From Galbula dea (taxonomy: Eukaryota; Chordata; Aves; Piciformes; Galbulidae), in the NCBI GenBank assembly GCA_013399015.1, contig VWZX01006549.1, positions 124,001 to 188,000 on the forward strand: 64,000 nt of DNA, read 5' to 3'. The translations under genes were made by a program, and so were the position numbers. The notes under the pieces were generated by a model that saw only the letters and a program-made list of their open reading frames with translations, did not search any database and was not told where the DNA came from. This document shows, in pieces, positions 26,501 to 41,500 of this stretch. The first letter of the stretch is position 1. Each line of letters opens with the position of its first letter.

Positions 26501-29500
26501 TAAGAAAACAATAATCCAAGTTTTGTTTTGTTCTCCACCTGAAATTAAATTGAAAGCTTAAGGATTATGCAAGAAGTTATTTTAATACATGTTGGTAATG
26601 CTAAGTAAATCTCACTATGAAGAATGAGGCATATTAGTGAACTGTTAGGACAGCTGCTTTTGGCATTGTTCCTCAGGATATTCTCTGTCTGGAACAAAAC
26701 GTTCACCTTGTGCTTTAAGAGAGATGTAAAACCAGTTCAACTTGAATCTGAGTTTTTCAAACTACCTGACATTTCACTAAAACATACATGCATTTTAAAT
26801 GGTAGTTCAGTAGGAATTGCTAGGTTTTATACTGTATTTCTGGAAGGAAAACAGTAAACAAAAAAGTCTGCATAGGGAAAAAAGTCTATCGAGCTCTCCT
26901 CCCAAAACTTAACATTATGTGAATTCAAATAATCACAGCACTAGACTCTGACTATGCAGACAGGCACAAGATACATTCACAAAGCACTTCTAGCATCCCC
27001 ACATTTTCAAGAATTACAGTAACAAAACATTTCAAGAATTCCCATCCCACTTGCCATTTCATAAACAACAAAAGTGTGGGGGTGGGAGGAGATGGGAAAA
27101 GATCTGGGAGAATAAACTAACCTCACTCTTTCTTTTGAGTCTCCAAATGTCTCTTTCAAGTTTGTCAAGTCAGGATAGTAAGTTGCAGGAGGGGCTATTA
27201 CTTCCACCAAGCCAGAATTGATCTCTGTAGAAAATCTGTCAACAGAAATATCCTAAAGTCATATGACAGATTCTGAGTTCTGTAGAATTCCTGATTGCTT
27301 TCTGTTGGTACAGTTGTTATGTCTCCTTACAACAACTTATTCAAACAATGTAAAACAAAAGTAGCATATAAAAGGTATTGTTTTCCTTAACATCTTTCTC
27401 AGAGCAGTATAGCCTCTTGCCTCATAATCAGAATTCTAACTAGTCTAAATCCTTTTTTGCCTTTCTTTTTTCAGAACCTAGCGATTTTTTCTATAGTTCT
27501 CTTTCAACATAAGGAATACAAGGCCCTAACACAGATGTCACTAATTTGCATTCATGTTAAAACAACCCCATCTGTTTGTGTTGCACCAAATAATTCAATC
27601 TTGTGTATTGTTTTACCATTTAACTGATTGAATCACTGCCCCTTAATTTATCATCTATTTGGTTGGTTGGTTGGTTGAAAGTCCAAAGTCCCAAGTAAGA
27701 AAAATGCATGACCTCATATTTCCAGAACACTTTTTGTTCCTTATCACAATCTGATCCCCCATTAAAACTGCAACTTACTCTTTTTCCAGGCTTGCAACAA
27801 CACTGTTAACATAATCAAGATCAGTCTGGAAAAAAAACAAACATAAAAACCAAATAAAATACTGAACAGTTGTGGAGCCACATTTTGAAAGAATCTAGTA
27901 AAATAAACATTGGAGGTAGCTGTACTTGAAAATCAATTACACCTGTATCACCATCTCAAACTGAGAACTGGTTCTAATCCACAAGTGTAAAATCTAAACA
28001 AGCAAAGAGTGAGTCCAAACTGGGCCAGAGCCAGGCTGACACGCAGGCAGAGCAAGCACATGAACACTTTGCATCAGACTGTTCAAGACCTGGTCTTGTA
28101 GTCTAGCAGTGTCAACAAGACGTGGTACTGCTAGAAGAAACAAAAATAGCTTCTAAGTTCAGACACCTACATTCCACCATAAAGCATGGGACTCCTGTCC
28201 TGGTTTTTATTTCCCATCTCACACCTTATCCAGTGCAACAACTTAACCAGTGATACTGGACGAATTACAAATTCTATTTTCCTTAGTTTGCCACCAAGCA
28301 CTGCTCTTACTCCAATTCTCACACCATGTGCACTCAATGTGATCTGAAATGCTAAATGCTGGATGGACTTGGACAACATTAACTGCTACAGCAGGGCAGC
28401 TGCTAAGAAAAACTAAGGTGTGTGCATCAACACTGGTACCTGGCTGGTGTAAATCTTCATTTTCACATTAGGTTCTCCAAATGAGATGCAAAAAAAAAAG
28501 AAAACAAAACCCCACACTGAACCAAGTACAATAGGATGGAATGCCATGATACAGTTCACAAGCAATGTACTTGTAATAGCTTCTTATTCTGGAAGTCAGA
28601 CTTGCAATCTTAGCATTCTTTGAAAGCTGTAATTTTCAAGATGCATGTTGAAACACTCTGCAAAATGTACAGCTGAAAGTTTTCAGCAGCTGACTCTCCT
28701 TTGAGCAGGGGGGGTGAGACTAAATAGTCTTCTAGAGGTTCCTTCCAATCTCAGTGATTCTCTGAATCTCAGATCTTGCCATAAGAGACCAAACCTCTGT
28801 TTAGATTTCAATTTCAGTTATCAAAAAGAGTCAGTCTGAAGAAGAGAAGTGCAATTAGACGCAAAGACAGCACTAAAATTCCAAAGACCTTCCCCAACCC
28901 CCAGGCTACCAGGAAAGGAAATTAAGATGCAGGATATCAAAACACTACAAATTCAAGAAGAGAAGCTAAAGAGAAAGAGGGAGGAAATTCAGACATTAGC
29001 TGTACACTACATTCTAAACAGTGTGGTTTACCTAGGCTGTTAGATTATCCAGATCTTAATTCTTAAAGGAAATCTACTAGAAATCACAACTTATTCAAGA
29101 ACATTTCCCAAAACCAGAAAAAACCTCTGGGAAATAATCATGCTAATCTGCAAAGTGTGGTCATTTCATTGCTTACTACCCTTCATCATCCCTGTAGAAT
29201 AGGGGTGAAATAATTTTACAATGTATTTTAAATAATAACAAACCGTGCAAAATTGAACAGTCTCCAGAAAAGGGAAAAGTCTTGAAATGGTAAAAGTACA
29301 TATGAATATAATTACCTAAATATAAAACATTAAAATTCACATAGGAAAAAGCAGCCACTGAAGTGGCATTTGGGCCTATTTTTGGATATTTATGCAGTGA
29401 AGAAGAAGCCCTAAGGAATACAAGTGCAGCAGAGGTTTCCAGTGGTTGCAGTAGTGTACAGATATAAATAAAGCCTGTAATAATATCTGTTAAGAGTTGG

Positions 29501-32500
29501 ACAAATGCAGCTGAAAAAAGTTGTTTTTAGGAATACCATGTCTGCTTTCAGATCTGAAGAGGCAAATTCAAGTTAAATAAAGAGAATATGAGAGCAAAGC
29601 AAATAACAGGACTGAAGAATAATGTCACAACATAGTCATCTGATGTTACATAAGCAAAACTAGCCTCTGTGTCCTACATGAGCTAATGACTTCATTTCTC
29701 CCGTATTGAAAGTCCCCACTCTACCACACAAGCAAGAAATCTCCCTCTCCAGTCATTTCTCTGACTAACCCAATTCAGCTCAGCACAAGGTTTCACAGTG
29801 CAAAGGCTTTGACAGCAACAGCAGGAATGGAAGCATATCACTCCACTCTTGTTTCCCCCTACCCTTGCACCCTACATGACATGAGGGCTTACATCCATTT
29901 GAATTGTGCCATGAACCACACCACCATACTAGAGAACAAGTTTAACTTTTAAGAAGGCCAGCCAGAAAAAAATAAAAACAAAAATCAAGGGCCATTTCAA
30001 AACAGGACATCTAGATGCAAGTTATGTTAGTGTTACACAGCCTTCTTCTACTTTAGTGCATATTACAGATGCACAGATGAAGCTTGCTTTGTTGCAGCTG
30101 AAAGGAAGCAGCATAAATGGCCTTGCAATCTGGGGAATCTTTTTCTTGCCCTTGGGTGAGCCTGCAAATTGTTGAAAAGGTCTAGATGATTTGTTTGCCA
30201 GAAGATAGGTAGTTGCTGTGTAGAGTCAAAAGTACCCTTGTATTCTTTATTTGGAGGACAGAAGGAATTTGTCCTCCTTATCTTTAGGCCAAGGCAGACC
30301 ACAGTAGCAAAACTGGATAGTGTCGTCCAAAAGTCCAAGTGCCAATTCAGTGTCATCCAGGTATGAAGTTACCTGCTGCAATGCTTCTGAAATAAGATTA
30401 TTACTGTTACTTCCCACCTCACAAATATACTAGACAATACCAAAGAGATCAGACACAACTCCTGTCTGTGATGTTTCCTTACCAGAATCATCAGATAGTT
30501 ACTGTTGTCAAGGTGCATCTCAGAAGGTATCTTAGATAGAGGAGCATTTCAGTCATTCAGGGGCTTGAGAAAAGAGCAGGATCCTGAATGTTATCTTTGT
30601 GCTGAGATAATAAATTTGTTTCAGGCACAAGGAAGATATAAAATCCTGTCAAGGATCTTTTCTTACATCAAAGAAAGATTTTTATCACTGCTTTAATCCT
30701 ATATAAAAACTTTGTTAATCACTGTTATGAAAAGAGGTACATGAAATTCTCTGATGGTGTCCAGCATCAGCAGTCCATACTCTTTGGGTACCAAAGAAGT
30801 GGCTACTGGAACTGCAGTTTAAATATCTCAAATTCTCACTGACAGGCCAAGCTACCCTTCCAGATGTACGAGCTGGCAGTGCATCTAGCAGCTGTGTTCA
30901 TTCTGATCAGTTTTGAGCGAGATGTCCGAAACAAAGGCTTTCATCTGTGTAGGCCTTTAAAATTACCTGGTGAAGATAATTCATCATTTGGCATGACAGC
31001 CTTGTCTAGCTTTGGAGGTTTTAAATATATATTGCATATTTATGTATATGCAAAGATCTACTTCAACTGGTCTGTCTTCAACTGAAGATGAGCAGTTAGG
31101 TCTTATGAGGACTAGAAATGCCCTCATCAGGGCAGCTCAAGGAAGGGACAGCTCTCAAGTATTCAACAATTAACAGAAAGCACGGAACATCTCTGTAGCC
31201 TCTGTAAGATACTAACACCTATAGGTTAAGAGCAACAGAGACAAAACACTCCTTTGTTGTTTATCAAGAGATCTGCTTATCAAAGAGACCTATAACTCAG
31301 GCCCAGAGCAAGCAGAGGTGAAAACGCAGGCTTGTTTATTTTGCTGGAGAAGTTTTCCATATTGCCAACCAAAACAGGTTCAGCAAGGTTTGACCGACTA
31401 TGTGTATTCAGTGCTCAATTTAATAAGGCTTTGCTCATACCCGTGCAGAGGATGGTACCTTTCAGGGTGCTTGTGTCACACTGAACCAACCAGCACAGAA
31501 ACTTTTCCAAAGACATAATAAAGAAAAGATTCTCCACAAAGTAGCACAGAGAAAACACTATTGAAGATCAACAACTTCTAATTTAGCAGCCACATATAGA
31601 GATGACATGACGAGAAGAGATAATCAGTGTAAGTTTTTCTAGCCTATGTGAACTGTGTGCACATGAAACAAGAAAGTAAGATCTGAATAAGCAATAGACA
31701 AGAAAGTGTAACATATGGCCTAGTGCTCCAAGAACAAATGGCTGGTCTATTATTGCCTAGTCAGATGTAATCAGTATTGTACAGAATTAGCAAAATGCTT
31801 TTTGCACACCTGTAGTGTCTTCTGATTCTTACTGAAACTATTTGTCTTTCTGATATTTTTGGTCAAATCAAGGGCTTATAGTCTTTCCAATGTACACTGA
31901 TTACTGTTTGTACAAAAGACTCTGTTAAGTGGAGTCACTGATTAATCAAGTGGACTGACAATAACTTGTGATATATTTAGAACAAGTCTAAGATGTATAT
32001 TCCTCATGGCAAATGAGATCTCTCCACAGGAAAAGAAAAAAAAAAAAAAAAGCCAAACACCAAAAGCTTAGATACCAGAAAAGTATGTCAATTTCTCTCA
32101 TATGCAGTGGTACGTGTGTGTACATATACACACAAGTCTGTTGTTCCACTGTGATGATTAATGTACATCAAAGTAATGTTTTTCATGGTAATTCAAACCT
32201 TAGTAAATAAAAATACTAGACAATTATTTTAATCTGGAATTCACAGTTTCTTAAACCTAGAGCCTATTCTGAAAGCAAGTTCTCATACAGCACAGATTTA
32301 GGAGATTTGAACTGCTTCTTTCAAGTCATCTGATGATCCTATGAACTAGCTACATAGTGAAGGGGAATAACAAGATTTTAAACTATGGAGGTATAATGAA
32401 TCATGCCTATCTATTAGTCATCCTAATGAATACCTGCAAATTATTCTGCAATAACGTTATTTTAACAAATTTGAGAGCACAGACATATGTCAGTTACTGG

Positions 32501-35500
32501 GACAATTGCACAGTTTACTGTCAAGTTATTTTAGTAATTACTTAAATTGGTGAGTAGATACCACATCAGCTGAGATATTTTAGAATTCATTGAACTTCCA
32601 GTATGGAAATTTCCTGTGTATAATTACATTACTGAGAAACATCCATACAGTATATTAATATGCAGATCTCTTTATTTAGCAACCATAATGCATCTATATT
32701 TACTAGCTCATCTGTTTACGCTGTTCATGATGTATAGAGAAGGCCACTAGGCTTAATTTTCAACTTGTTTTCTAGTAAAAAAGTCCAGTTTACAAGAAAG
32801 TAATGAGATTGAACTGCTAAAAAAAGGAGCAGTATTAAAAGAGGTTTTTAGGGTGCTTAGCACAAGGAGATTACAATTACAGACCATGACTATGGCTGCC
32901 AGCAATGCTTCTTAAACATTGCCAATTTGATTTCTCAAAGTCAGCAAGAAAGTACTAAAATCCTTTTAAAACACCAATTTTATACAAAATTCCCTCATAA
33001 AAACATTTTTGAAAAGCCTTCTGCTTTTTTTTCCTTGCTGTTGGTACAAACAACTATACTTCTTCTCTTAGACAAAGCACAGATAGTCATTTTAAGCTTA
33101 TTAGCAAAACTACCTAACCTCACACTATGACCATTTCTTGCTGTACCGAAACTGCACAGATGTTGAGCAGAAAACTTAACCTTTTCTCAGAAACATTTGC
33201 TGCCATTTTTAAAGTAAGCAGAGTTTGCCAAAGTTCTAATTTATTTTTTTAAATAAGCCTTCATTAATGCACAGGTATCAATGATAAGTCTAACACATTT
33301 CAGGTTAGGAAACCCCACAGACAAACCTGTTTTAAAAGCTAAAGGCCTTTTTTTTTTTCCTTTTAAATGGAGGAACAGAAGTCCAACAGGGATTTCTTCA
33401 AACAGAGAAAACACTTAATAAACCTACACTTTTCATCTTGCAGAAGGAAGTTGAATCACACAGTGTAACTCAGAAAAAACAGCATAGTACAGGATTAAGT
33501 ATTTACCATATTAATCACTGAAAGAATTTCCTGCAGCAGTCACAAAACAAAGGAGAAGATACTGACTTAAGAAAATACAAAAGATAGTCAAAGAAACAGT
33601 AAGGCAAAGAAAACATAAAATTGGATGCAGAAAAGGAAAAGAAATGCAAATCTAAGAATGGTTATCACAGGACAAAAATTTAAACTTTGGTTCTTCAAAT
33701 TTTCTCAGATATTTATGGCTTGCAGTGACCATAGCAGGTATGTGAGTGAGCACATAATAGAAACATCATCATGGTTGGAAAGGGCCTTCAGAACATCAAG
33801 TCCAACCAATAGCCCTACACCTCTGTTATCCCTAAAACATCCCCCTGAGTGCCACAGCTACCTGTTTTTTGAAAACCTCCAGGGATGGTGATTCCACCAC
33901 TTCCCTGGGCAGCATACTCCAATACTTCACCACTCTTTCAGTGAAGAAATTTTTCCTAACATCTAATCTAAACCTGCCCTGGCACAACTTGAACCCATAA
34001 TGGTCTCAAAGAGAGAGATACAGAGACAAGGTGCAGAGGGTAGCAGTATTTCACTCTGGAGCAAGCCAAACAATTCTCCATGGTCAACAGCTCCCATGTT
34101 AAAATGCTCAGATCATTCACAGTTACTTCTGAAAAAAATTTTACAAAATATTCAAGGAAAGCTTTAAAATATGCTGATAATAGAAGCAAAGGATTTAAAT
34201 GTCTGGTTTTCCACTGATTTGTCTCTAAATGGACACTGGCTCACAGGATTAAAACCGTGTAGGGAATCCTGCTCTGAAAGGGGGGTTGGACTAGATGATC
34301 TTTTGAGGCCCCTTCCAACTCCTAATATTCTGTGATTCTGTGATAGTAGATCCTTACCAGTTCCTGAAAGAAGTGATACTTGTAATTAAAGGCAGGTTAG
34401 AAACTGGATAAAAATATTGATTACCTCTCCTATAAAGACAACCATAACACAATCCAGCTTTTCTTCAGGGGACAGCTTATCAATAAGGGAGTGGAGAGTT
34501 TCTGTAAGGTAAGACTTGACTTTTCTTTTCACTGTAGGTATTCCCATTACAATGGAAACTGAAATCAAACAAACCAGAAATGTACTTTCAATGATATATA
34601 CACAGACAGAAAATAAAAATCTTATCGCGTAATAAAGCATCATTTAAGAAATGCAAAGAGTTGAAAACAGAGAGAACAGTCATTCAAAATAATTAAAAAA
34701 TACACCACCCATCATCAGGAGCATGATTATAATAATCACCACCAACACTGAGAGGAAACACAGCAAACAAAAAAAAGTAATCCTAGACATGCCAGATTAT
34801 TGCATAGGTGTGGTGGGTTGACCCTGGCTGGATGCCAAAGGAGCTCTATCACTCCCCCTCCTCAGCTGGACAGGAAGAGAAAATATAACAACAGGCATGG
34901 GTCAAGACAAGGACAGGGAGAGATCACTCACCAATTACAGTCACCTGCAAAACAGACTTGACTTGGGGAAATGAAGTTATTGCCAACCAAATTGGAGTAG
35001 GATAATGAGAAGTAAAAACTAAATCTTAAACCATCTTCCCCTCACCTCTCCCTTCTTAACTTCACTCCCCATTTCTCTACCTCCTGCCCAGCAGTGGCTC
35101 AGTAGGATGGAGAATGGGGGTTGTGGTCAGTTCATCACACATAGTCTGTGCCATTCCTATGTCCATTAGCAGTTTAGAATCTGTAACACTTGAGTTTTGT
35201 TCCCTTTTGTTTAGTTATAAAAGATTCATCCAAACTAAATGCTTTTTAATGTCTACCTTAACATGGCATGGGGTGAGACTGAGATTATTCAGAAAACAGT
35301 AAAGCTGAAACCAAGCTCCTTTCATCTTGAATTCAGTGCAAATTCTAAGAGATATCAATATCACACAGTTAAATGAGACGTCCTTGATCTACCAAGTAAC
35401 GCAGTAAATTATACTGCTAAAACCAGAGAGTCCTCTCGATATAGAACATAAAATAAATGTTGTATCAGCATACCTCCTGTCCTTCCAAGGCCAATCTGCA

Positions 35501-38500
35501 CAGAAGGTTGAAGGCTTCCTTCATTTTTCAACAAATGAGGCAAATGGTAATAGATATTTGGCACTTGAAGAGATTTTCTACTTGTTAGCTCTTTTAACAG
35601 TTTCAGTGTCTCATCTGCAAACATACACAAAACCAGGAATGGAGAAAAGAAGTCATATGAAGTTTTATGCAGTGGTAAATAGACAAAATTCCAAGCTTGA
35701 TTCTAACTGAAAACCAGAGCAAATGATGCATTTTTACTGAGGCATTCTATCTTGTGGACAAAGGAAGTCTTTGCCCATTTTAATTTTTTAAATAAACAAC
35801 TGCCAAGACTATTTTTTCTCCAAGCAAGCTTGCTATAGATATAGTTCATACTTACCTGATCACATAAGGCTTCGTGTAAATGATGCTCCATTTATTTAGG
35901 ATTTGGTGTTTGGTTGTTTGTTGGGGTTTTTTTTCTCCCCAATGAATCAAAATGGGAGGCTTATTTAACTAAAGCATTTTTCACTTACACTTCCAGAACT
36001 CATTACCCTGTAGTAAAGCTACTGCAAGTAACTTCTCAAAGTTACAAATACACTGCACATACAGATACAAAACAAAAATAATATTAAATATACAATTGAG
36101 ATTTTGAATATTTCTGCAATAAAAGAAATGGTAACATGAATTTTAGTCCATTAGAGTACTTAAAAATAATTCTTGCTCTAAAGTAACTGCCTCTCAGGAT
36201 GTCCAGGTGGCTCTCAAAGTTGCAAATAACAGTTTTTAAATTCCCCTGCTGTGCATGTTGATATCTTAACATTAGAAGTGTGAAAACAGCTCTTATTTCA
36301 AACAAAAAATATGATAACATATGGACCTTTGAAAACTTACAAGCTTTATAACATCAAGTTAAGTAAAAAACTGTACTCAAGGTTTCCGAGATAAAATTGA
36401 ATTGTGAAGAAGTGAGAAAAGCAATGCCAGAAATATCTTTCTTCTCAAATTCTGAGGGTAGCTTCTACAAAGACTGAAAGGTTTTTTTGTGGGATTTGGT
36501 TTGTTTGGGGTTTTAGTATTTATTTTTGGGTAAAACTAAATTTCTAACCACTTAAAATCTTGAAAGAAAGCTTCGTAAATAGATGCCATAAGTAGAGATG
36601 CTTAGTTTGATAGATTCAAATACAGGAAGAACATTTGACTTTTCCAGCTAACATTTCCTTTAACTTCAACTGCCAAAGCTGGACTAAAACTTCTGTCAAA
36701 GTATGACAGCTCTTTGTATGAATGAATAATGACCTACATAAAACAACCTGGAGTTCTTTCAGCTTCAAAAATAGCAAATACTACATAGCATTATATATAA
36801 TTAAGTACATTACACTTAGTAAAAATATATTTAATACTAAACTCTCAGCACAAGAGCTCAGGAATTCAGACTTCAGCTGCCTTCCCATCAGGGCTCCACA
36901 CAGAAAAAAAGAGGATGCCCTAGCTGGGATCCAGACATGGTAGAATGTTAAAAATGTGAATCAGTAATTTCAGCTGTGTTAGAAGAGAATAACTCCCTGT
37001 AACTATGTTGTCTATAAGCATACTAGCTCATTTTTAGAAATAAATGAATAATTTAATCATAAATCCAGTATCAAAATTACTTGACTTCCTCTACAGTTGT
37101 TCACTTTAACAGCAAAAACACAGAATAGGAAGACAAGAGTTACAGACTATGTTAAATGTAACATTTATCTATACTGTTCCTGGAGATCTGAGGAACTGTA
37201 AGTATCAGACTGGATAGGCCACGAGTGTCAGACAGAGAAATTCATCACTGATGTCAGCACTGAGGGGCTGTAACTATAACAACTACCACCATTCCCCCCT
37301 AGAAAAAACCTGTATAGAAAACAGTAACCCATAACACAAATGCAAGCAGACAACAGATTCAAAAACCTTGATACAGTTTTTTAATTTGCAATACTATTTG
37401 GGTTTATATTCCTCATTAGGCCAAAACAGTAGAATTTCTGCAACTTGCTGAATCAGACCTCTCACCAGAAAGCTTATGGTGATTTGTTATTCATTTTCCA
37501 TCTAGAAAAATCAGAGCTGACTAAAGCAGTAGTAAAGTGATTTTAAGAGTTAACTGCAGTAACCTGGTGGGTAGTGCAAAGGCAATTGTCTAATATTGCC
37601 AAACACAGTTCACAGTAAACCTGAGAATCAGCCTCCAAAATGGGTAAAAAAACCAAAACAACTTACAGAAGACTTTACCAGGTTACCATTTAATAACTAG
37701 TGATTAAAAAGGACATTACTTATCCTTTTTACAAATCATATGCCTATATGTTTCTACATCTTCCAGCTGACTTTGAAATATATTTTAATTGCTCCATGTT
37801 CATGCATTTCTTCTGTTTGCTTACCTTTCCCCTCAAGCTCTATTTAAAAAGTGATGTAAATTATTGTTAAAATATATACAATATGTCAAATAAGCAATGT
37901 GATGTTCCAAAGTTTGGAAGTTAGAAATGAAATAAATATTCAGTCCCTGAAGTCTTAAGAATGAAGAGTGTGTGGATCATTTAAGAATAGATATTAGAAA
38001 AAAACCCCAAAAAACAAAAAGTCTCCACCAGATATAACATATTAGGCATTCTTTATTTGGACTGCTGAATGGTTTCATTTGGCTTTCTTAGTACTAATTT
38101 CTTATTTTACAGCAATAATAAGAAGAGATATTTGTACTGCAGAGTTATAAAAAATTAGCTCAATCACTGTATGTACCTGAAAAATTATTCATTGCATTCT
38201 TACTCCCATTTGTTTCTGCTACTGCACGCCTGAACTGTTCCAAGATAGCGTTCAGCTCAGAAGAGCGCTGCAGAGTGCGGTGCTCAGCTATACGGAGACG
38301 CTCCTTCAAAGCATGAAATTCCCGTTGATATGCAAGCAACTTTTCTAGAGAGAAAAAACAAAGATCCTGGTTATTCTTGGAAACAAACACCTACAAACAG
38401 ATCCAACAAGGGGCAGGGACTGCTCACCTATGCAGTATCTGAAATCCAACCAAGAAGGGCAAAGCCCAGTCCAACCCCATCTGAGTTAAGCACCTTGGAA

Positions 38501-41500
38501 TTTATACAGCATAGAGGAAAGAGTGAGCTGCGCCAGACAAGGATGAAAAGCAGGCATTGGGGGGGGGAGATTATGACCCTCACCTTAGCCACAGATAGGG
38601 GCAACCTTCAAGTCCCCGTTACTCAGCACCACAAGGCAATTCTGAATCCTTTCTCAGAAGTCCAACAAACTCTTTGTTTTAAGAAGCCAAATACAAGTGA
38701 TGCCTTACAAAAGCACAGGTTACACCTTCTAAAAGGCCTCTCTAAATACCTTGTAAGAATTAGTGGATACGACAATATTTCAGACATCAATTTCAAACCC
38801 AAAAAGTTTTAACTTAATATCAGTGCCTCCAAGAACAAAATTTTGATCAAAATCCTGCAAATGTAGATACATACATGTATTCTTTGAAAGGAGACCAAAA
38901 GGGAGAAGGAAACAGCAAAACTAATTTGCTGCTGTTGCCTATGTCCTTGCCACCCAAAATAAATATCTCTGGTTTCTGCATCTTTCCTTCTTCCTTTTAG
39001 TCATTTCCTCAAACCTCCTGCTCACCATCATCCCCCTTATTGAGCCAATCTACAGATACAGACTTCAGTACCCTAAGTGATTTTATATCATGTAATCAAT
39101 ATTACAACTACATTTGTCATCCACATACATATCTTTTTTGGTTTTTACCTATCCATTCCTAGCCTTTTAATACTGCAATGGTAGGGGGGCAGAAGTCTTG
39201 CAAGAAATTTCATCTCTTTCTGTTGCTACACTGCAGTAATACATAAGGTAAAAAAAGGAATTGCAGTCAATTTTCCCTTGGAAAAATTGGAGGAAATAAT
39301 GCTGCATTTCCTCCAACTTCCTTCAATTTACATTTATTTTCTTTTTTTGTAGCTGGGATGTACTGTTCTGATTATGTTTAAAAAATATAATTAGCTAAAA
39401 TGTCCTCTGTTTTGAAGACAGAAAAACAAAAAAGTAGTTCACTACCTCTTAAAGACATCTCCCTTGCCAGACTTATTCTCCTTTTTTCATTAAAGCCAAA
39501 TGGGTATTGTTTTTGTGCCAACCAACCCAGAACACAGATGCTGGCCCACAATACAGGCACACTACATACTGACAACTGAATCCAGACTATTTGAATCAGG
39601 ACTTGGTGCTTTAGTCAGCAGTATTGACAAGTCCAGGAAAATCTTCTGGAGTCTCTGGCATGAAGGACATTCTTACTTGCCAATGATAACCCAAAGAAAT
39701 CAAAGACTGCTTGGAATCATGTCTACTCGTTACAATCATGTTACAAAGCATTTTAATAGCTAAACAAACACAAAATTTTGTTAGTGTAGATGTCACAATT
39801 AAGTATGCAAATAATATTCCCTACCCAAAATGAATGGGTGATGGCAGGTTAATACAGATCCCTGGTAATTTCTGTCTAAACAAGGAAGAACAGATGAGCC
39901 ACCAAATGACATGTAAGGTTTCACTGAGGCCTTCTATAGCAGCAGATAGCCTCAGAAGCAGTCTGTAGTACCAGGTCTCCCTTCTTGTCTTTCTTCATGG
40001 TACAAGGTAGCAAACTTCAGCACTTCTGGGACGGAGTTAACACCAGGCTTAAGTATAAATGGGGAGAGGAGCAGTTGGAGAGCAGCCCTGCAGAAAGGGA
40101 TCTGTGGGTGGTGGTTGACAGCAGGTTCAATAGGAGTCAGCAGTGTGCCCTGGCAGTCCAGAGGGTAAACATCTAACAATACTGCATCTAACACTGTATA
40201 AACAGCTGGTCAAAAGAGGTGATGGTCCTGCTGTATTCAGCATTGGTGTGGCCTCACCTTGAGTACTGTGTGCAATTCTGGGCCCCACCATGTCAGAAGG
40301 GTGTGCAGGGCCTTGACTGCATTTAGAGGAGTGCAACAAAGCTTGTGAAAGGGCTGGAAGGAATGTCCTACGCCAAGCAGCTCTGGGGTTGTCTAGTTTG
40401 GAGAAAAGGAGACTGTGGGGCAACTACATTGCTCCCTATAGCTTCCTGAGAAGGTGAAGTGGAGAGGAAGGTGCTGATCTCCTATCCTCAGTATCCAGTG
40501 ATGGGACACATAGGAACAGCTCAAAACTGCTCCAGGAGAGGTTCAGAATGGATATTAGGAAGTGTTTCTTTATTGAAAGGGTGGTCAAACACTGGGACAG
40601 GCTTGCTAGAGGGATGGTCAATGCCCCAAGCCAGTCAGTGTTTAAAAGGCATTCGTCAATACCCTTAACAACATGCTTGAACTTCTGGTCAGCCCTGAAG
40701 TGGCCAGGCAGTTGGACAGGACAATTATTTGAGCTCCCTTCTACAAGATGACTTATAAGCATTGTCTGTACAAAAGTCAATAGCATAGACAGTATTCTCA
40801 AAACACATCTGACCATTTAGTGGTTTATGCTCAAAAGTTTATTTAAACCCTAAATAAATTGAATTGATTCCTTGTCAAGAAGTATCAAACTGATTTTTTT
40901 TCCATTGCTGTTACAGTAAAAAGAAGAATTCTGAGCCTAAAACCATAGAGGAAACAGTCACAGAAATCATTCATCACCATCATGAAAAAACATTTGTTTC
41001 TAAAATATTATAAATTACTTGTTATCTTCTTTTGCTGAAACCTAGAACAGCTTAAGAATAAAGAGGAAGGAACTCAGAAAGCAAGCTATTGGCCTTATGC
41101 AGCTGACGGAACAACCCCAAACATATCTGTTCTGACAAATAAAACGTCCCCTAACAGCAGCTGTAGCCAACATCAAACACATTCGGTCTCCAACAGTTTC
41201 AGCATGGTCATATTTTTTATTTTTATTTAAGAATATTATACTATTTTACACTGAAATGAGAAGGTGGTGCTTTTCCACACTTTGCTCTGGAAGCAAAGAA
41301 GATCAAATACTAATAAGTAGCCCTCATACTTCAAATGAAAATACCTTGTTAAGAAATGACTTGAGAACTGAATGCATTAATTCTTCATTATTTTCTCTTA
41401 ACCTCTAGTAGTTTCAGCAAAACTCCAGAAGCCAAAAGGTAAATATTTTAGCTGGCTTGATGTTGCATACTTCTTGGAAAGTTCTGTTAACTCGCCCAGT

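Larger units (their letters stand above)
27826..34424 (-). other. MGAT4A intron 5 (6.6 kb)
   Basis: Between exons 5 and 6. It contains CR1 fragments at 28698-28770, 33752-33998 and 34276-34344 and an A16 run at 32036-32051. The rest is AT-rich with no recognised gene. Confidence 0.88.

Noticed and set aside
38330..38812. 160-codon plus-strand ORF overlapping the 5' edge of exon 3
   Set aside because: No domain or family resemblance. It overlaps a proven exon on the other strand and lacks promoter or splice context.
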